From assembly GCA_030848545.1 (NCBI GenBank), contig JAVDCA010000008.1:62001-126000 (forward strand): a DNA stretch of 64,000 nt, read 5' to 3'. The translations under genes and the position numbers were made by a program. This document shows, in pieces, positions 53,676-63,736 of the stretch. Numbering within the stretch: the first letter of the stretch is position 1; every line of letters starts with the position of its first letter. The notes under the pieces were generated by a model. The model made no database searches, had not been told where the DNA came from, and worked only from the letters and a program-made list of their open reading frames with translations. This stretch comes from Astrobacterium formosum. Lineage in GTDB: Bacteria; Pseudomonadota; Alphaproteobacteria; Rhizobiales; Xanthobacteraceae.

Positions 53676-54878
53676 TCAGCCCTCGGCCCTCCGGCTGCCG
53701 GCGGCGATCGCTGCGACTCCCACGAGGCAGGCCACAGCCGTCACCAGGAAGACGGCGCGTGGCTCGCCGTGATCCATCAGGAGGCCGAACACCAGCGGCG
53801 CCACCATGCCGGCGAAGCTGAAGCCGGTGGAGAGAAAGCCGAACACGGTGCCGAACGATCCCTTCGGGGTCACCTCGCGCACCAGGAGGTCGCGCGACGG
53901 CATGGCGGCCCCCGACGCGATGCCGGCGAGCGCGAGCGCCGCAATCAGCCCCGCGGAACCGAGATCGACGAGGCCGGCGAGCCCCGCCGCCGCGCCGGTG
54001 AGGGTGACGCCGGTCATGGCCACCAAGGCATGGCGGCCGACGCGGGCGGCGAGGACGCCGCCCATGACGACGCCGACCGCGGTGCCGGCGAGGTAGGCCG
54101 CCATGGCGGTGTTGCCGACCGGCAGGGGCGTGCCGAACAGGTCCTTGGCCGCCACCGCGGTGTAGCCTTGCAGCCCGGTGGCGATGAAGGACAGCAGCGC
54201 GAAATAGATCCAGTTGAACAGGATCACCGGCGAGGTCAGCAGCGCCAGTCCGGCCCGCGGTTGGTCCGCACTCGGCGCCGTCCGTTTCGCCGAAGAGATG
54301 TCGGGCGTCGAGGCGATGACCAGCGCGACCGCGAACCCGAGCAGCGCCGACGCCACATAGGCGCCGCGCCAGCCGATGGCGCCATGGAGGACGAGCAGCA
54401 CCGGCGGCGCCACGGCGCCGCCCAGCATGCCGGAGAAGTTGTGGGCCGCGAAGGCATGCCCGATGCGCGCCTCCGCCACTTCGTGGGACAAGACCGCATA
54501 GTCGGCCGGGTGGTAGGCGGTGTTGCCCAGCCCGGCGAGGCCGAACATGGCGACGAATACCCAGAACGACGGCGCGAGGCCGGCGATCAGGAACGAAACG
54601 CCGCCGATCACGAGCCCGGCGATGAGCACGAGCCGGGCGCCGACGCGGTCGACCAGGAACCCGGCATGGGTCTGCACCAGGGTGGTGACGACCGAAAAGG
54701 CGGTCAGGGCGAAGCCCAGTTCGGTGTAGCTGACGCCAAAGTCGTCGCGGATGAACACGAACAGCGGCGGCAGGATGAGAAAGTAGAAGTGGCTGACGAA
54801 ATGGGCGGCGCAGATCAGCGTCGTCACCTTGAATTCGCGGCTCAATCCCCCTGGCGCCGGATGGGTCGTCTCGGTCAT
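53676..54878 (-). CDS. MFS transporter
   Basis: The 400-residue protein has 12 membrane segments of the major facilitator superfamily, with [19 protein letters not shown] (motif A) and [19 protein letters not shown], a pattern close to fosmidomycin-resistance/Fsr-like and cyanate-type transporters. AGGCAGGAC precedes ATG 54878; the frame is open further but inside the end of the molybdenum-hydroxylase gene. It starts 8 bases after that gene, so it most likely moves the substrate or product of that enzyme. Direction and substrate cannot be told. Confidence 0.88.
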   Translation of the reverse strand: MTETTHPAPGGLSREFKVTTLICAAHFVSHFYFLILPPLFVFIRDDFGVSYTELGFALTAFSVVTTLVQTHAGFLVDRVGARLVLIAGLVIGGVSFLIAGLAPSFWVFVAMFGLAGLGNTAYHPADYAVLSHEVAEARIGHAFAAHNFSGMLGGAVAPPVLLVLHGAIGWRGAYVASALLGFAVALVIASTPDISSAKRTAPSADQPRAGLALLTSPVILFNWIYFALLSFIATGLQGYTAVAAKDLFGTPLPVGNTAMAAYLAGTAVGVVMGGVLAARVGRHALVAMTGVTLTGAAAGLAGLVDLGSAGLIAALALAGIASGAAMPSRDLLVREVTPKGSFGTVFGFLSTGFSFAGMVAPLVFGLLMDHGEPRAVFLVTAVACLVGVAAIAAGSRRAEG

Positions 54879-54886
54879 GTCCTGCC

Positions 54887-57235
54887 TCAAGCCGCCGGTC
54901 GGGCCCTGGCGTCGCGGATCATGCCCCAAAGTCCTTCGGGTGTAATGGGCATGTCCACATGGGTGATGCCGTATTCGGCGAGTGCGTCGACCACCCCGTT
55001 GACGACGGCGACGAGGGCGCCGGCGCAGCCCGCTTCGCCGCAGCCCTTGGCGCCGAGCGGATTGGTGGTCGCGGGTTTTGCCATCAGGGCGCCGACGAGA
55101 TCAGGCACGTCCTCGGCGCGCGGCAGGCCATAGTCCATCAGCGAGCCGGTCAGGAGCTGGCCGTCGCTGTCGTAGACGACGCGTTCGTGGAAGACCTGGC
55201 CCAGCCCCTGGACGACGCCGCCGTGCAACTGGCCTTCCACGATCATGGGATTGACCACGGTGCCGAAGTCGTTGACCGAGGTGTATTTCGCAACGCGTGC
55301 CCGGCCGGTGTCGGGATCGATCTCCACTTCCGCCACATGGCAGCCATTGGGAAAGGCCGACGGCACGCCGTCGATGACGGTGCCGGCATCCAGCGACTGC
55401 GGCACCCCCTCCGGCAGCGCGACGCCTTTGCGCAGGCTGTCGGCCATCTCCAAGAGGCCGATGCCGCGATCGGTGCCCGCGATGGTGAAACGGCCGGCCG
55501 CGAACTCGATGTCGTCCGTCGCGGCTTCCAGGAGCGCGGCGGCGATCTGTCTGCCGTTGGTGATGACGAGATCGGCGCAAGCCACGATCGCGGCGCCGCT
55601 CGCCATGATGGAGCGCGAGCCGCCGCTGCCGCCGCCGGCGGCCAGAAGGTCGCTGTCGCCCTGGACGAGCCGGATGCGCCCGGCCGGGATGCCGAGGCGG
55701 GACGCGAGTACTTGCGCGAACGGCGTGCCGTGGCCCTGGCCGTAGTCGAGCGTGCCGGTCAACAGCGTGACGCCGCCGTCCGGCTCGAAGCGCACGGCGC
55801 CGGATTCCGGCGTCGCCGGGGCGGTCGCCTCCAGATAGCTGCCGATGCCCAGCCCGCGCAGCAGTCCGGCCTTGCGGCTTACGCGCTTTCGCGCCGCGAA
55901 GCCCTTGATGTCGGCGAGTTCCAGGGCGCGATCGAACACGGCCGGGTAGTCGCCGGAATCATAGGTGAGGTCGGACGGTGCCGCATAAGGCAGGTCGGCC
56001 GGCTTGATGTGGTTGCGCCGCCGTAGCGCGATGCGGTCGATGCCCATCTGGCGCGCCGCCGTGTCGATCAGCCGTTCGAGGATGTAGTTGCCCTCCGGCC
56101 GCCCGGCGCCCCGGTAGGCGCCGACCGGCGTCGTGTTGGTGACGAGGCAGCGCGACGTCACCTCGATCAGCGGCGTCCGGTAGGGGCCGACGATGTTCTT
56201 GCCGATATTGAGGGCACTTGGAACCGCACCCACCATGCCGACGGCGGCACCCAGATTGGCGTAGCCGGTCGCCCGCACGGCGAGGAAGCGCCCTTTGGCG
56301 TCGAGAGCAAGTTCGCCCGCCCATTCGCCGTCGCGGCCGTGGGTGTCGGTGAGAAAAGCGCCGGCGCGGTCGTCGGTCCATTTCACCGGCCGACCGAGCA
56401 TGCGGGCGGCATGCAATACGCATACATATTCCGGGAAAAGAGAGGCCTTCATGCCGAACGAGCCGCCCACCTGGGTGGTGAGGACGCGCACCCTGTCGGG
56501 CGCCACATCGAGCACGATGGCGAGCTGGGCGCGCATGCCCATGACGCCCTGGGACGGCACGTGCAGGGTAAAGCGGCCGCTCTGCGGGTCGAATTCGCCA
56601 ATGGCCACGCGCGGTTCCAGCGGCGTCGGCACCAGCCGGTTGTTCGTGAGGGTCAACCGGGTCACATGGGCGGCTGTCGCGAAGGCTGCCGCGACCGCGT
56701 CGCTGTCGCCGAAATGATAGTCGAGGACGAGGTTGCCGGGCACGTTGTCGTAGAGCAGGGGGGCGTCGGGCGCCGCCGCGGCGCCCGCCTTCGTCACCGC
56801 GGGCAGGGGATCGATGTCGAGGCCGACGGCTTCGGCCGCGTCGCGGGCTTGTGCCGCCGTCTCGGCGATCACGCAGGCGAAAGCATCGCCGACGAAACGC
56901 ACCCGCTCGGTGGCGAGAGCCGGGCGGTCGGGCACCAGGATCGGTCTGCCATCGCGGCCATTGATCGGCATCCGGCAGGGCAGGGGCGCGTAACCGGACA
57001 GATCAGTCCCCGTGTAGACGGCGATCACGCCCGCCATGGCGGCGGCCGCTTCGGTGTCGATGCCACGGATGATGCCGTGGGCATGGGGGCTGCGCACCAT
57101 GGCGGCATAGGCCTGGCGGGGCAAGGCGAGATCGTCGGTGTAGTGGCCGAGCCCGCGCAGCAGCATCGGGTCTTCGCGCCGCGGCTCGGCGCGGCCGATG
57201 GGAAAGGAACTCGTTGGTTCGATGGCGTCGGTCAT
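54887..57235 (-). CDS. Xanthine dehydrogenase/CO-dehydrogenase-family molybdopterin-binding subunit
   Basis: The 782-residue protein is the large, molybdenum-cytosine-dinucleotide-binding subunit of the molybdenum hydroxylase family. It has the N-terminal a/b hammerhead ([38 protein letters not shown]), [45 protein letters not shown] and the catalytic Glu in [24 protein letters not shown], not the CSFR loop, rules out form I CO dehydrogenase. The small FeS and FAD subunits are not next to it, which is unusual. It forms an operon with the MFS transporter; ATG 57235 follows GAAGAGCCCC. Confidence 0.93.
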   Translation of the reverse strand: MTDAIEPTSSFPIGRAEPRREDPMLLRGLGHYTDDLALPRQAYAAMVRSPHAHGIIRGIDTEAAAAMAGVIAVYTGTDLSGYAPLPCRMPINGRDGRPILVPDRPALATERVRFVGDAFACVIAETAAQARDAAEAVGLDIDPLPAVTKAGAAAAPDAPLLYDNVPGNLVLDYHFGDSDAVAAAFATAAHVTRLTLTNNRLVPTPLEPRVAIGEFDPQSGRFTLHVPSQGVMGMRAQLAIVLDVAPDRVRVLTTQVGGSFGMKASLFPEYVCVLHAARMLGRPVKWTDDRAGAFLTDTHGRDGEWAGELALDAKGRFLAVRATGYANLGAAVGMVGAVPSALNIGKNIVGPYRTPLIEVTSRCLVTNTTPVGAYRGAGRPEGNYILERLIDTAARQMGIDRIALRRRNHIKPADLPYAAPSDLTYDSGDYPAVFDRALELADIKGFAARKRVSRKAGLLRGLGIGSYLEATAPATPESGAVRFEPDGGVTLLTGTLDYGQGHGTPFAQVLASRLGIPAGRIRLVQGDSDLLAAGGGSGGSRSIMASGAAIVACADLVITNGRQIAAALLEAATDDIEFAAGRFTIAGTDRGIGLLEMADSLRKGVALPEGVPQSLDAGTVIDGVPSAFPNGCHVAEVEIDPDTGRARVAKYTSVNDFGTVVNPMIVEGQLHGGVVQGLGQVFHERVVYDSDGQLLTGSLMDYGLPRAEDVPDLVGALMAKPATTNPLGAKGCGEAGCAGALVAVVNGVVDALAEYGITHVDMPITPEGLWGMIRDARARPAA

Positions 57236-57388
57236 GGGGCTCTTCGGGGGTCGCGTTGGGGGTGGGGCGCCCAAAGGACATAGACGACGGATGCCGGTTT
57301 GCCTACCCGACCACCGCAGAGCGCGTCTTAACGCTGTTCCGGCGGATCATTTCCCTCATGCCCGGGCGCGGCGCGATTGCCTCGGTAT

Positions 57389-57441
57389 CGTGCCCCGGTT
57401 CTGCGCAGCAGCATTGCATGCTGCAGCGCGCCCGGGGCACG
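57389..57441. repeat. Long intergenic palindrome (REP-like)
   Basis: CGTGCCCCGG (57389-57398) pairs with CCGGGGCACG (57432-57441). Inside, GCGC (57403-57406) pairs with GCGC (57426-57429) and GCAGCA (57408-57413) with TGCTGC (57419-57424) around a 5-base loop. It begins 15 bases past the kinase stop on the minus strand. Palindromes with GTGCCCCGG ends and a GC-rich CTGC/GCAG core are common between genes in Bradyrhizobiaceae, from memory of those genomes; it may also serve as terminator. Confidence 0.65.
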
Positions 57442-57455
57442 AAAACCGAACCGAC

Positions 57456-60029
57456 TCACGATGCCGTGTGGAACCGCTCCGGCATCTGGGCGCGGCCTTC
57501 GCGGAAAGCAGCGTCGAGGGACTCGACGGCGGCCAGATAGGTCGTTGCGTTGATGCCGTCGGCGCGTTTCTCGAGGGTGCGGGCAAGCTCGGAAAGCCGG
57601 GCAAGACCGAGTGTGCCGGCGGCGCCCTTGAGGGTGTGCGCCTCGCCCCGGATGGTGGCGCGATCCGCAAGGCTCGCCAGCGCCCGCAGGCGGGCGATGC
57701 GGTCTTCGGTTTCGCGCAGGAACACGGCCAGGGTTTCCTGCACGCCGTCGGTGCCGATCTCGTTTTCCAGTTCCGTTATCACATGGTCGTCCATATCCGC
57801 AGACGCGGGCCTGGCATGATCGCGAAGGCGGGCGTGAGCGGCCTTTTCGGCCGCGGGGACCTTTTCGACCGCCTGCGGGCGGCCGTCGAGCACGCGCACC
57901 AGGGTCGTGACCAGCACGTCCTTGCGCACCGGCTTGGCGACGAATTCGTCCATGCCGGCGTCCCGGCAGGCCTTGACGTCCTGGGCGAACGCATTGGCGG
58001 TGAGCGCGACAATGGGCAGGTTCAACCATTCGCCGCCGCGCTTCCTGATCATGCGGGTGGCCTGAAGTCCATCCACCTCTGGCATGTGAATGTCCATCAG
58101 GACGACGTCGAAGGCCATCCGGTCGAGGGCGGAGAGCGCCTCGACCCCGTCGGCGGCCACATGGGTGGTGACGTCGAACTGGCGCAGCATCTTGACGGTG
58201 ACGAGCTGGTTGGTCGGATTATCCTCGGCAATGAGCACGCGCAGCGGCCGGCCCAGCGCCGCGATCCGCGCCTTCAGTGTGGCGATGGATTTGTGGTCGT
58301 CGCGCTCCCCGAGATCGAGGGAGTCCGCCCACGGCAGCCCCACCACCACTCGGAAGGTCGAGCCGGTGCCCGGCGACGAGGTGACGGAGATTTCACCGCC
58401 CATCTGTTCGACGATCTTGCGGCTGATGGCGAGGCCGAGCCCGGAGCCTCCGTAGCGTCGCGCGATCGAGGCATCGGTCTGGGCGAAGTCGGTGAACATG
58501 GTGGCGAGCCGCTCGGGTTCGATGCCGATGCCGGTGTCGCGGACGGTCCATTCCACGCTCGCCCGTTCGCTGGTCTTCGTCAGGCAGCGCGCCGTCACCA
58601 CGATGCCGCCGGTGGTCGTGAACTTGACCGCATTGGACAAAAGATTGAGCAGCACCTGGCGCAGCCGGCCGGCGTCGCCCACCAGTGCGGGCGGCATTTT
58701 CGGATCGATCTCGGTCGTCAGCGTCAGTTGTTTCGATTGCGCGCGCGGCCGCAGTACGGTGATGACGTGCTCGATCAGGATCGCGGGCGAGAACGCCAGT
58801 TCCTCGAATGCGAGCTTGCCGGCCTCGATCTTCGAATAGTCGAGCACGTCGTTGAGGATGCGCAGCAGACTCTCGCCCGATTCGTGGATGGCCGCGATGG
58901 TGGCGCGCTCCTCGGCGCCGAGATCGGCATCGAGCAGCGTCGCGGCGAGCCCCAGCACGGCATTCATGGGCGTACGGATTTCGTGGCTCATGGTGGCGAG
59001 GAATTCGGATTTGGCGCGATTGGCCAGTTCGGCGGCGCGTTCCTGCTGGCGCAACTGCATGGCCTCCGCCTCCGCGCGCCGGCGCTGGGCGTCGACGCGC
59101 AGCCGGTCGGTTGCGTCCTCGTGCACGGAGACCCAGCCGCCACCCGGCATGCGCCGGTTCGAAACGACGATGAGCCGGCCATCGGCGAATTCCAGGGTGC
59201 GGGTCCAGGTTTCGTCGGGCCGGCTGAAGTCCGCGACCAGTTCGTCGACGATATCGCCGTCGTCGGGCCGGAAGTCGCCGCGATGGGCCGCGTTGACGAG
59301 CAGGGCGCGCAGGGACGGGCCCGGGACGCTCAACTCCGATGGCAGCTTGTGCATCTCGAGGAAGCGCCGATTGGCGACGGTCAGGCGCTGCTCGCTGTCG
59401 AACATGCACAGGCCCTGGGGCATGTTGTCGAGGGCGGCCTGGAAACGGACGTTCTGAGCGGTCGTGTCCTGGTCGTGCCGGCTCAGTGTGCCCAAGGCGC
59501 GATCGACGGTCCGGAGCGGAAAGGCGAACAGGAAGAACAGACCGAGCGCCGCCAGCGCGGTGCCCGCCAACGCGATCGCGGCGGTGCGCTCGAGGAGGGG
59601 GCGCATGCTGGCCTCGATCTCGACCCGGCCGATCAACCCTTTGTCCGCGGTGATCGGTGCCGTGCGCACGATCACCGGTACCGGCAGGGCTTCGCCCAGG
59701 TCGGCCACCACCTCGTCACCCGCGAGGATGCGTCGACGGACCGGTCGAGCGGCGTCGTCCGCGGGCAGATCGGGCATCTCGGCGATCGGGAGGTGGCGGC
59801 GCCAGGACTCGCCCTGGGGGCGCGCGAACTTCGACAGGCGTTCGGCGTCGGAACGGGCCTTGAAGGACAGTAGTTCGGTTTCGATCCGGTAGGCGCTCAG
59901 CCCATAGCCGAGCGGAAGCCCCGCCGCGACGAGGAGCGCAGCGATGACGCCGATGACGCCGACCAGGCGGCGGACTGAAGCCGACAGCATCCTGGAGATC
60001 CGACATGAGCCATGCCGGTACTGGGGCAT
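57456..60029 (-). CDS. Hybrid sensor histidine kinase (PAS-HisKA-HATPase-REC-Hpt)
   Basis: The 857-residue protein spans the membrane twice (about residues 20-45 and 150-172) around a periplasmic sensor of about 100 residues. Then come a PAS-like domain (ALDNMPQGLCMFDSEQRLTV), the HisKA box (FLATMSHEIRTPMNAVLG), HATPase boxes ([40 protein letters not shown]), a receiver domain (RVLIAEDNPTNQ, VLMDIHMPEVDG with phospho-Asp) and a C-terminal Hpt domain (EAHTLKGAAGTLGL with phospho-His). It is a complete phosphorelay lacking only the output regulator. Starts at 60029 or at 59990 are possible. It is upstream of, and parallel to, the molybdenum-hydroxylase operon. Confidence 0.93.
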   Translation of the reverse strand: MPQYRHGSCRISRMLSASVRRLVGVIGVIAALLVAAGLPLGYGLSAYRIETELLSFKARSDAERLSKFARPQGESWRRHLPIAEMPDLPADDAARPVRRRILAGDEVVADLGEALPVPVIVRTAPITADKGLIGRVEIEASMRPLLERTAAIALAGTALAALGLFFLFAFPLRTVDRALGTLSRHDQDTTAQNVRFQAALDNMPQGLCMFDSEQRLTVANRRFLEMHKLPSELSVPGPSLRALLVNAAHRGDFRPDDGDIVDELVADFSRPDETWTRTLEFADGRLIVVSNRRMPGGGWVSVHEDATDRLRVDAQRRRAEAEAMQLRQQERAAELANRAKSEFLATMSHEIRTPMNAVLGLAATLLDADLGAEERATIAAIHESGESLLRILNDVLDYSKIEAGKLAFEELAFSPAILIEHVITVLRPRAQSKQLTLTTEIDPKMPPALVGDAGRLRQVLLNLLSNAVKFTTTGGIVVTARCLTKTSERASVEWTVRDTGIGIEPERLATMFTDFAQTDASIARRYGGSGLGLAISRKIVEQMGGEISVTSSPGTGSTFRVVVGLPWADSLDLGERDDHKSIATLKARIAALGRPLRVLIAEDNPTNQLVTVKMLRQFDVTTHVAADGVEALSALDRMAFDVVLMDIHMPEVDGLQATRMIRKRGGEWLNLPIVALTANAFAQDVKACRDAGMDEFVAKPVRKDVLVTTLVRVLDGRPQAVEKVPAAEKAAHARLRDHARPASADMDDHVITELENEIGTDGVQETLAVFLRETEDRIARLRALASLADRATIRGEAHTLKGAAGTLGLARLSELARTLEKRADGINATTYLAAVESLDAAFREGRAQMPERFHTAS

Positions 60030-60254
60030 GGCCTCCTGAAGCGCGCCACACTAGGGATGAAGGGTGCAACAGGCCTTAAGGCCGCCGCCGGCGCTGCCGA
60101 TGTGGCTAAAGGTATATTGACGGCTTGTATTCGTCTTTGTTGCCCGAACGGGTTGCCGGGGCTTCCGTCCGGGCGAGCCGCACTGCTAGACTGTCCGCCG
60201 ATCAAGCAACACAGCCCGCTGCCGTCGAGCCTGGAGGGCTCCGGCGCGGCCAAA

Positions 60255-61370
60255 ATGGATGTTGGGATGCACAACGAGGCCCCGGGGGGCCTCGGCCCTG
60301 CGCGTGAGGCCAATGGCCGCCCGCGGCGGGGTCGGCGCCCCTATCATTACACCTCTCGTGGCGGCTCGCCCTCCGACGGGCATCCTACCTATGCGGCTCT
60401 CGACCTGGGGACCAACAATTGCCGCCTCCTCGTGGCCCGGCCGGAGGGTGGCTCTTTTCGTGTCGTCGACGCCTTCTCGCGCATCATCCGGCTTGGTGAG
60501 GGCGTTTCCTTGTCGGGCCGCATCAGCGAGGCAGCCATTGCCCGCGCGGTCGGCGCGCTGGCGGTTTGCCGCGACAAGATGCGCCACGGCGGCGTCTCGC
60601 GGGCGCGCCTGATCGCCACCGAGGCCTGCCGGGCGGCAGAGAACGGCGAGGCTTTCTGCGCCCGCATCCGCGAGGAGGTCGGCCTCGACCTGGAAATCGT
60701 CGACCGCGGGACCGAGGCGGCCCTGGCGGCGACCGGTTGTACGCCGCTCATGGATCCGGATGCCGACAGCGCCATCCTGTTCGATATCGGCGGCGGCTCT
60801 TCGGAACTGGTCCGCCTCGGCCGCTCCCGGCCGACCAATGGCGGACCGCCCGATCCGACCATTCGGGGGTGGGTGTCGCTGCCGTTCGGCGTTGTCACCC
60901 TGGCAGAACGCCACGGCGGCGTGCATGTGACGCCGGACCGGTTCCGGGCCATGGTGGCCGAAGTATTTCCGCAGGTCGCCGCCTTCGCGGCCGCGCACGG
61001 GCGCGATCTCGGCCGCGTCCACCTGCTCGGCACCTCCGGCACGGTGACCACCGTGGCCGGCGTGCATCTCGGGCTCGTGCGCTACGACCGCCGCAAGGTC
61101 GACGGCTGCTGGCTTACCGAAAGCGAGACGACGGCCGTGATCGAGCAACTGGTTAGTATGGGCTATGAGGCGCGGGTCGCAAATGCCTGCATCGGTGCCG
61201 AGCGGGCCGATCTGGTGCTGGCCGGCTGCGCCATCCTGGAAGCGATCCGCCGCGCCTTTCCATGCGAACGGCTGCGGGTCGCCGACCGCGGGCTGCGCGA
61301 GGGCATGCTGGTGCAGATGATGCGCGCCGACGGCGTCTGGACCCCGGCGACCCGCGGGGCCAAGCCATGA
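60255..61370 (+). CDS. Ppx/GppA family exopolyphosphatase/pppGpp phosphohydrolase
   Basis: The 371-residue protein is an ASKHA-fold phosphatase: [19 protein letters not shown] (phosphate loop 1), [33 protein letters not shown] (loop 2), [19 protein letters not shown], and [16 protein letters not shown]. It hydrolyses polyphosphate or pppGpp; family sequence does not separate the two. ATG 60255 gives the length usual for Alphaproteobacteria, though the ribosome binding site is weak and the first 35 residues are low-complexity. Its stop overlaps the rlmE start by four bases, a pairing found across Hyphomicrobiales. Confidence 0.93.
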   Translation: MDVGMHNEAPGGLGPAREANGRPRRGRRPYHYTSRGGSPSDGHPTYAALDLGTNNCRLLVARPEGGSFRVVDAFSRIIRLGEGVSLSGRISEAAIARAVGALAVCRDKMRHGGVSRARLIATEACRAAENGEAFCARIREEVGLDLEIVDRGTEAALAATGCTPLMDPDADSAILFDIGGGSSELVRLGRSRPTNGGPPDPTIRGWVSLPFGVVTLAERHGGVHVTPDRFRAMVAEVFPQVAAFAAAHGRDLGRVHLLGTSGTVTTVAGVHLGLVRYDRRKVDGCWLTESETTAVIEQLVSMGYEARVANACIGAERADLVLAGCAILEAIRRAFPCERLRVADRGLREGMLVQMMRADGVWTPATRGAKP

Positions 61371-62062
61371 CCCGCGGCACCGGGGGCAGGGGCGCCGGCC
61401 GCGATCTCGCCGTGCGGGTGAAGTCCGGCAAGGGCCGCACGCTCGCCCAAAAGCTCTGGCTCGAACGCCAGCTCAACGATCCTTACGTGGCGCGCGCGAA
61501 ACGCGAGGGCTTTCGCTCCCGCGCTGCCTACAAGCTCACGGAGATCGACGACAAGTACCGCCTGTTCGCGCCCGGCGGCCGCATCGTCGATCTCGGCGGT
61601 GCGCCCGGCGGCTGGAGCCAGGTGGCGGCCAAGCGTGTCGGAGCAGCCGAAGGCCGCGGCCGCGTCGTTGCCATCGACCTTCTGGAAATTGCGCCCCTGC
61701 CGGGCCTCGACGTGGTGCAAATGGATTTTCTGGCCGCCGACGCGCCCGACCGCCTCAAGGCGTTGCTCGGCGGACCGGCCGACGTCGTCCTCTCCGACAT
61801 GGCCGCCAATGCCACCGGGCATCGCAAAACCGACCACTTGAAGATCATGGCGCTGGCCGAGACGGCGCTGATGTTCGCCCGCGAAGTCCTCAAGCCCGGC
61901 GGCGCCTTCCTGTGCAAGGTCCTGCAGGGCGGTACCGAGGGGACGCTGCTCGCCGATCTCAAGCGCGACTTCGCCCTCGTCAAGCACGTCAAGCCGGCCG
62001 CGAGCCGCGCCGATTCCGCCGAGCTCTACGTGCTCGCGACCGGCTATCGGGGCGGCGCCTGA
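61367..62062 (+). CDS. rlmE: 23S rRNA 2'-O-methyltransferase RlmE (FtsJ/RrmJ)
   Basis: RlmE methylates U2552 of 23S rRNA late in 50S assembly. The 231-residue protein has the SAM loop [20 protein letters not shown] and the K-D-K-E tetrad: Lys in [12 protein letters not shown], Asp in [18 protein letters not shown], Lys in [10 protein letters not shown] and Glu in [14 protein letters not shown] 61367 overlaps the ppx stop (ATGA). Confidence 0.97.
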   Translation: MTRGTGGRGAGRDLAVRVKSGKGRTLAQKLWLERQLNDPYVARAKREGFRSRAAYKLTEIDDKYRLFAPGGRIVDLGGAPGGWSQVAAKRVGAAEGRGRVVAIDLLEIAPLPGLDVVQMDFLAADAPDRLKALLGGPADVVLSDMAANATGHRKTDHLKIMALAETALMFAREVLKPGGAFLCKVLQGGTEGTLLADLKRDFALVKHVKPAASRADSAELYVLATGYRGGA

Positions 62063-62253
62063 CCGGGGATTGGGCTTCCTGCCTCCTCCTGCACCGGAAC
62101 TGCAGCCGGCCGCGCAATTGCAGGCTCTCGTCGACGAGCCGTTCGCCCACAAATGCACATCCAAACCACCGGCGATCTCGAGGCCGTCATCGCCGGGACG
62201 TGGACACCAACGGCCGGGGGAGCGCCAGTTGAACTACTTCCCGTGTCCCGACT

Positions 62254-63159
62254 CTATTCGATCACGTGGTCTCCCTCGGCCATGATCCGGGCGAACTCGC
62301 TCAGGGAATCGTTCTTGTCCTGTTTCGAATAGGCGCTGAATGCGATGCTGAGCGCGGAGGTGAACGAAAAGGCACCGGCGAAAATGTCGATGAAGGAGAA
62401 TGGCGGCGACGGAATGATGAAACTGACGTCCGACAGCGCGACGAGCGGGGAAGCCAAAGAATTGGTGACAGCTACGATCCGCGCGCCTTTTCGTTTTGCC
62501 AAGTCCGTGTAGGTGACCGTGTCCTTCGCGTAGCGCGCATAAGCGATCGAAAACAACAGCGAGTTTTCATTCATGCGCTTCAGAATGGCGGCCGCTTGCA
62601 GCGTCTGTTCCGGTACGAGGGTGCTCTTGAAGCTCACCTTGGAGAGGGTGTTCTCAAAATGGAGCGCTATCGGGAATGAGCTCATGCGCGCAAGAATGTA
62701 GATGCTTTCGGCGTGCTCCATCATGTCCAGACATTCTTCGACATTTTCCATCGAGATGTTTCTCGCCACGCCGGCGATGGAATCCGCCTCCATACGCAGA
62801 GCTCTGCCGAACAGGTTGACCGGGCTGTTGTCGGCGCCCTTGTCGGGAGTCTGCTCCAGCCCGAAACGGTTCGCGACGGTGATCTCGAACTTCATGATGT
62901 ACTGGGCATCACGGGAAAAATCGCTGAACCCGGCATAGCCGAGCGTTTTGCAAAACCGGATGACGGTTGCGTGGGAGACTTTCGCCTCGGCGGCGAGTTC
63001 CTGAACGGACAGGAAGCAGAATGTGCTCGGATGGTTGATGATGTAGTCTGCGATCTGTGCCTGCCCGTGAGTCATTGCCGCGCTTCGCGCCTTGATGCGC
63101 TCGATGATCCTGTCCGGAGCGATGCTTGCCCCTGGCGCTCGTTCTCCTCTGCTGTTCAC
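62254..63159 (-). CDS. RpiR/MurR-family transcriptional regulator
   Basis: The 301-residue protein has an N-terminal HTH_6 domain (RIKARSAAMTHGQAQIADYI, FCFLSVQELAAEAKVSHATV, IRFCKTLGYAGFSDFSRD) and a C-terminal SIS sugar-isomerase-type ligand domain (ESIYILARMSSFPIALHFEN, RKGARIVAVTNSLASPLVAL). The start is GTG 63159 with GGAGA six bases upstream; the frame is open for about 170 codons more but without coding character. It is divergent from the aspartase-like gene, which it probably controls. A candidate dyad lies at 63702-63715. Confidence 0.92.
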   Translation of the reverse strand: MNSRGERAPGASIAPDRIIERIKARSAAMTHGQAQIADYIINHPSTFCFLSVQELAAEAKVSHATVIRFCKTLGYAGFSDFSRDAQYIMKFEITVANRFGLEQTPDKGADNSPVNLFGRALRMEADSIAGVARNISMENVEECLDMMEHAESIYILARMSSFPIALHFENTLSKVSFKSTLVPEQTLQAAAILKRMNENSLLFSIAYARYAKDTVTYTDLAKRKGARIVAVTNSLASPLVALSDVSFIIPSPPFSFIDIFAGAFSFTSALSIAFSAYSKQDKNDSLSEFARIMAEGDHVIE

Positions 63160-63736
63160 TATGGTCTCCGCGGAAAAGTCGTTATGTCGCGATCGCCACC
63201 GAGCTTCCCTCCGGGAGGATCGCGTGGATGGATGGTTGTATTTCCATTCGGCCGACGAAACACAATGAGAGCGCGGCACGTGGACTTCGGCCAAACGCAG
63301 CCAGTATAGCCATTGCGACCTGCCGGACGAAACGGATTTGACGCACGCCGGTTGCCAATGAGGGGGGCGTCGGCGTTGCAGGACCTGACTGCCACGTGCC
63401 ACGTCGGGGCGGGCCTGCGGGTCTGGAGCGCGCCATCGGGCTTCCTGCGTATCGGCGCGCCCGGCGGTTGTGGCGCGAAATGATGCCGTCGATGGGGAAC
63501 CGAACTTGCCCCTCACGAATTCCGACGCGACGTTGACCGATTCGAAAAGCCAGATCGTTTTCCCAGATGAAGGCCCAAGGGCGCGAAAGCGGCCAGTGCA
63601 TCCCTCTCGTGGCGTGAGGTGCTGGCACACCGCCGGCGTCGGGCAAACATCCGTGAGAAAACTAACTTGAGATATGTACAAAAATGTTTACGAATAAAAA
63701 TAGATGAAATAATCTGCACATACCTACGGTGATCCA
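63160..63736. promoter_or_regulatory. Divergent promoter region between RpiR-type regulator and aspartase gene
   Basis: Most of the 577 bases are GC-rich and featureless, but 63660-63720 is strikingly A/T-rich. It contains TTGAGA (63667-63672) with TACGAA 16 bases on, and the dyad AGAT-GAAATA-ATCT (63702-63715), similar to sites bound by RpiR-family proteins. I see no gene here; frames crossing it lack signals. Confidence 0.45.

Noticed and set aside
57198..59873. Open frame of 891 codons on the plus strand
   Set aside because: Antisense of the hybrid kinase and the start of the molybdenum-hydroxylase gene, both with intact domains. High GC leaves such shadows open by chance.
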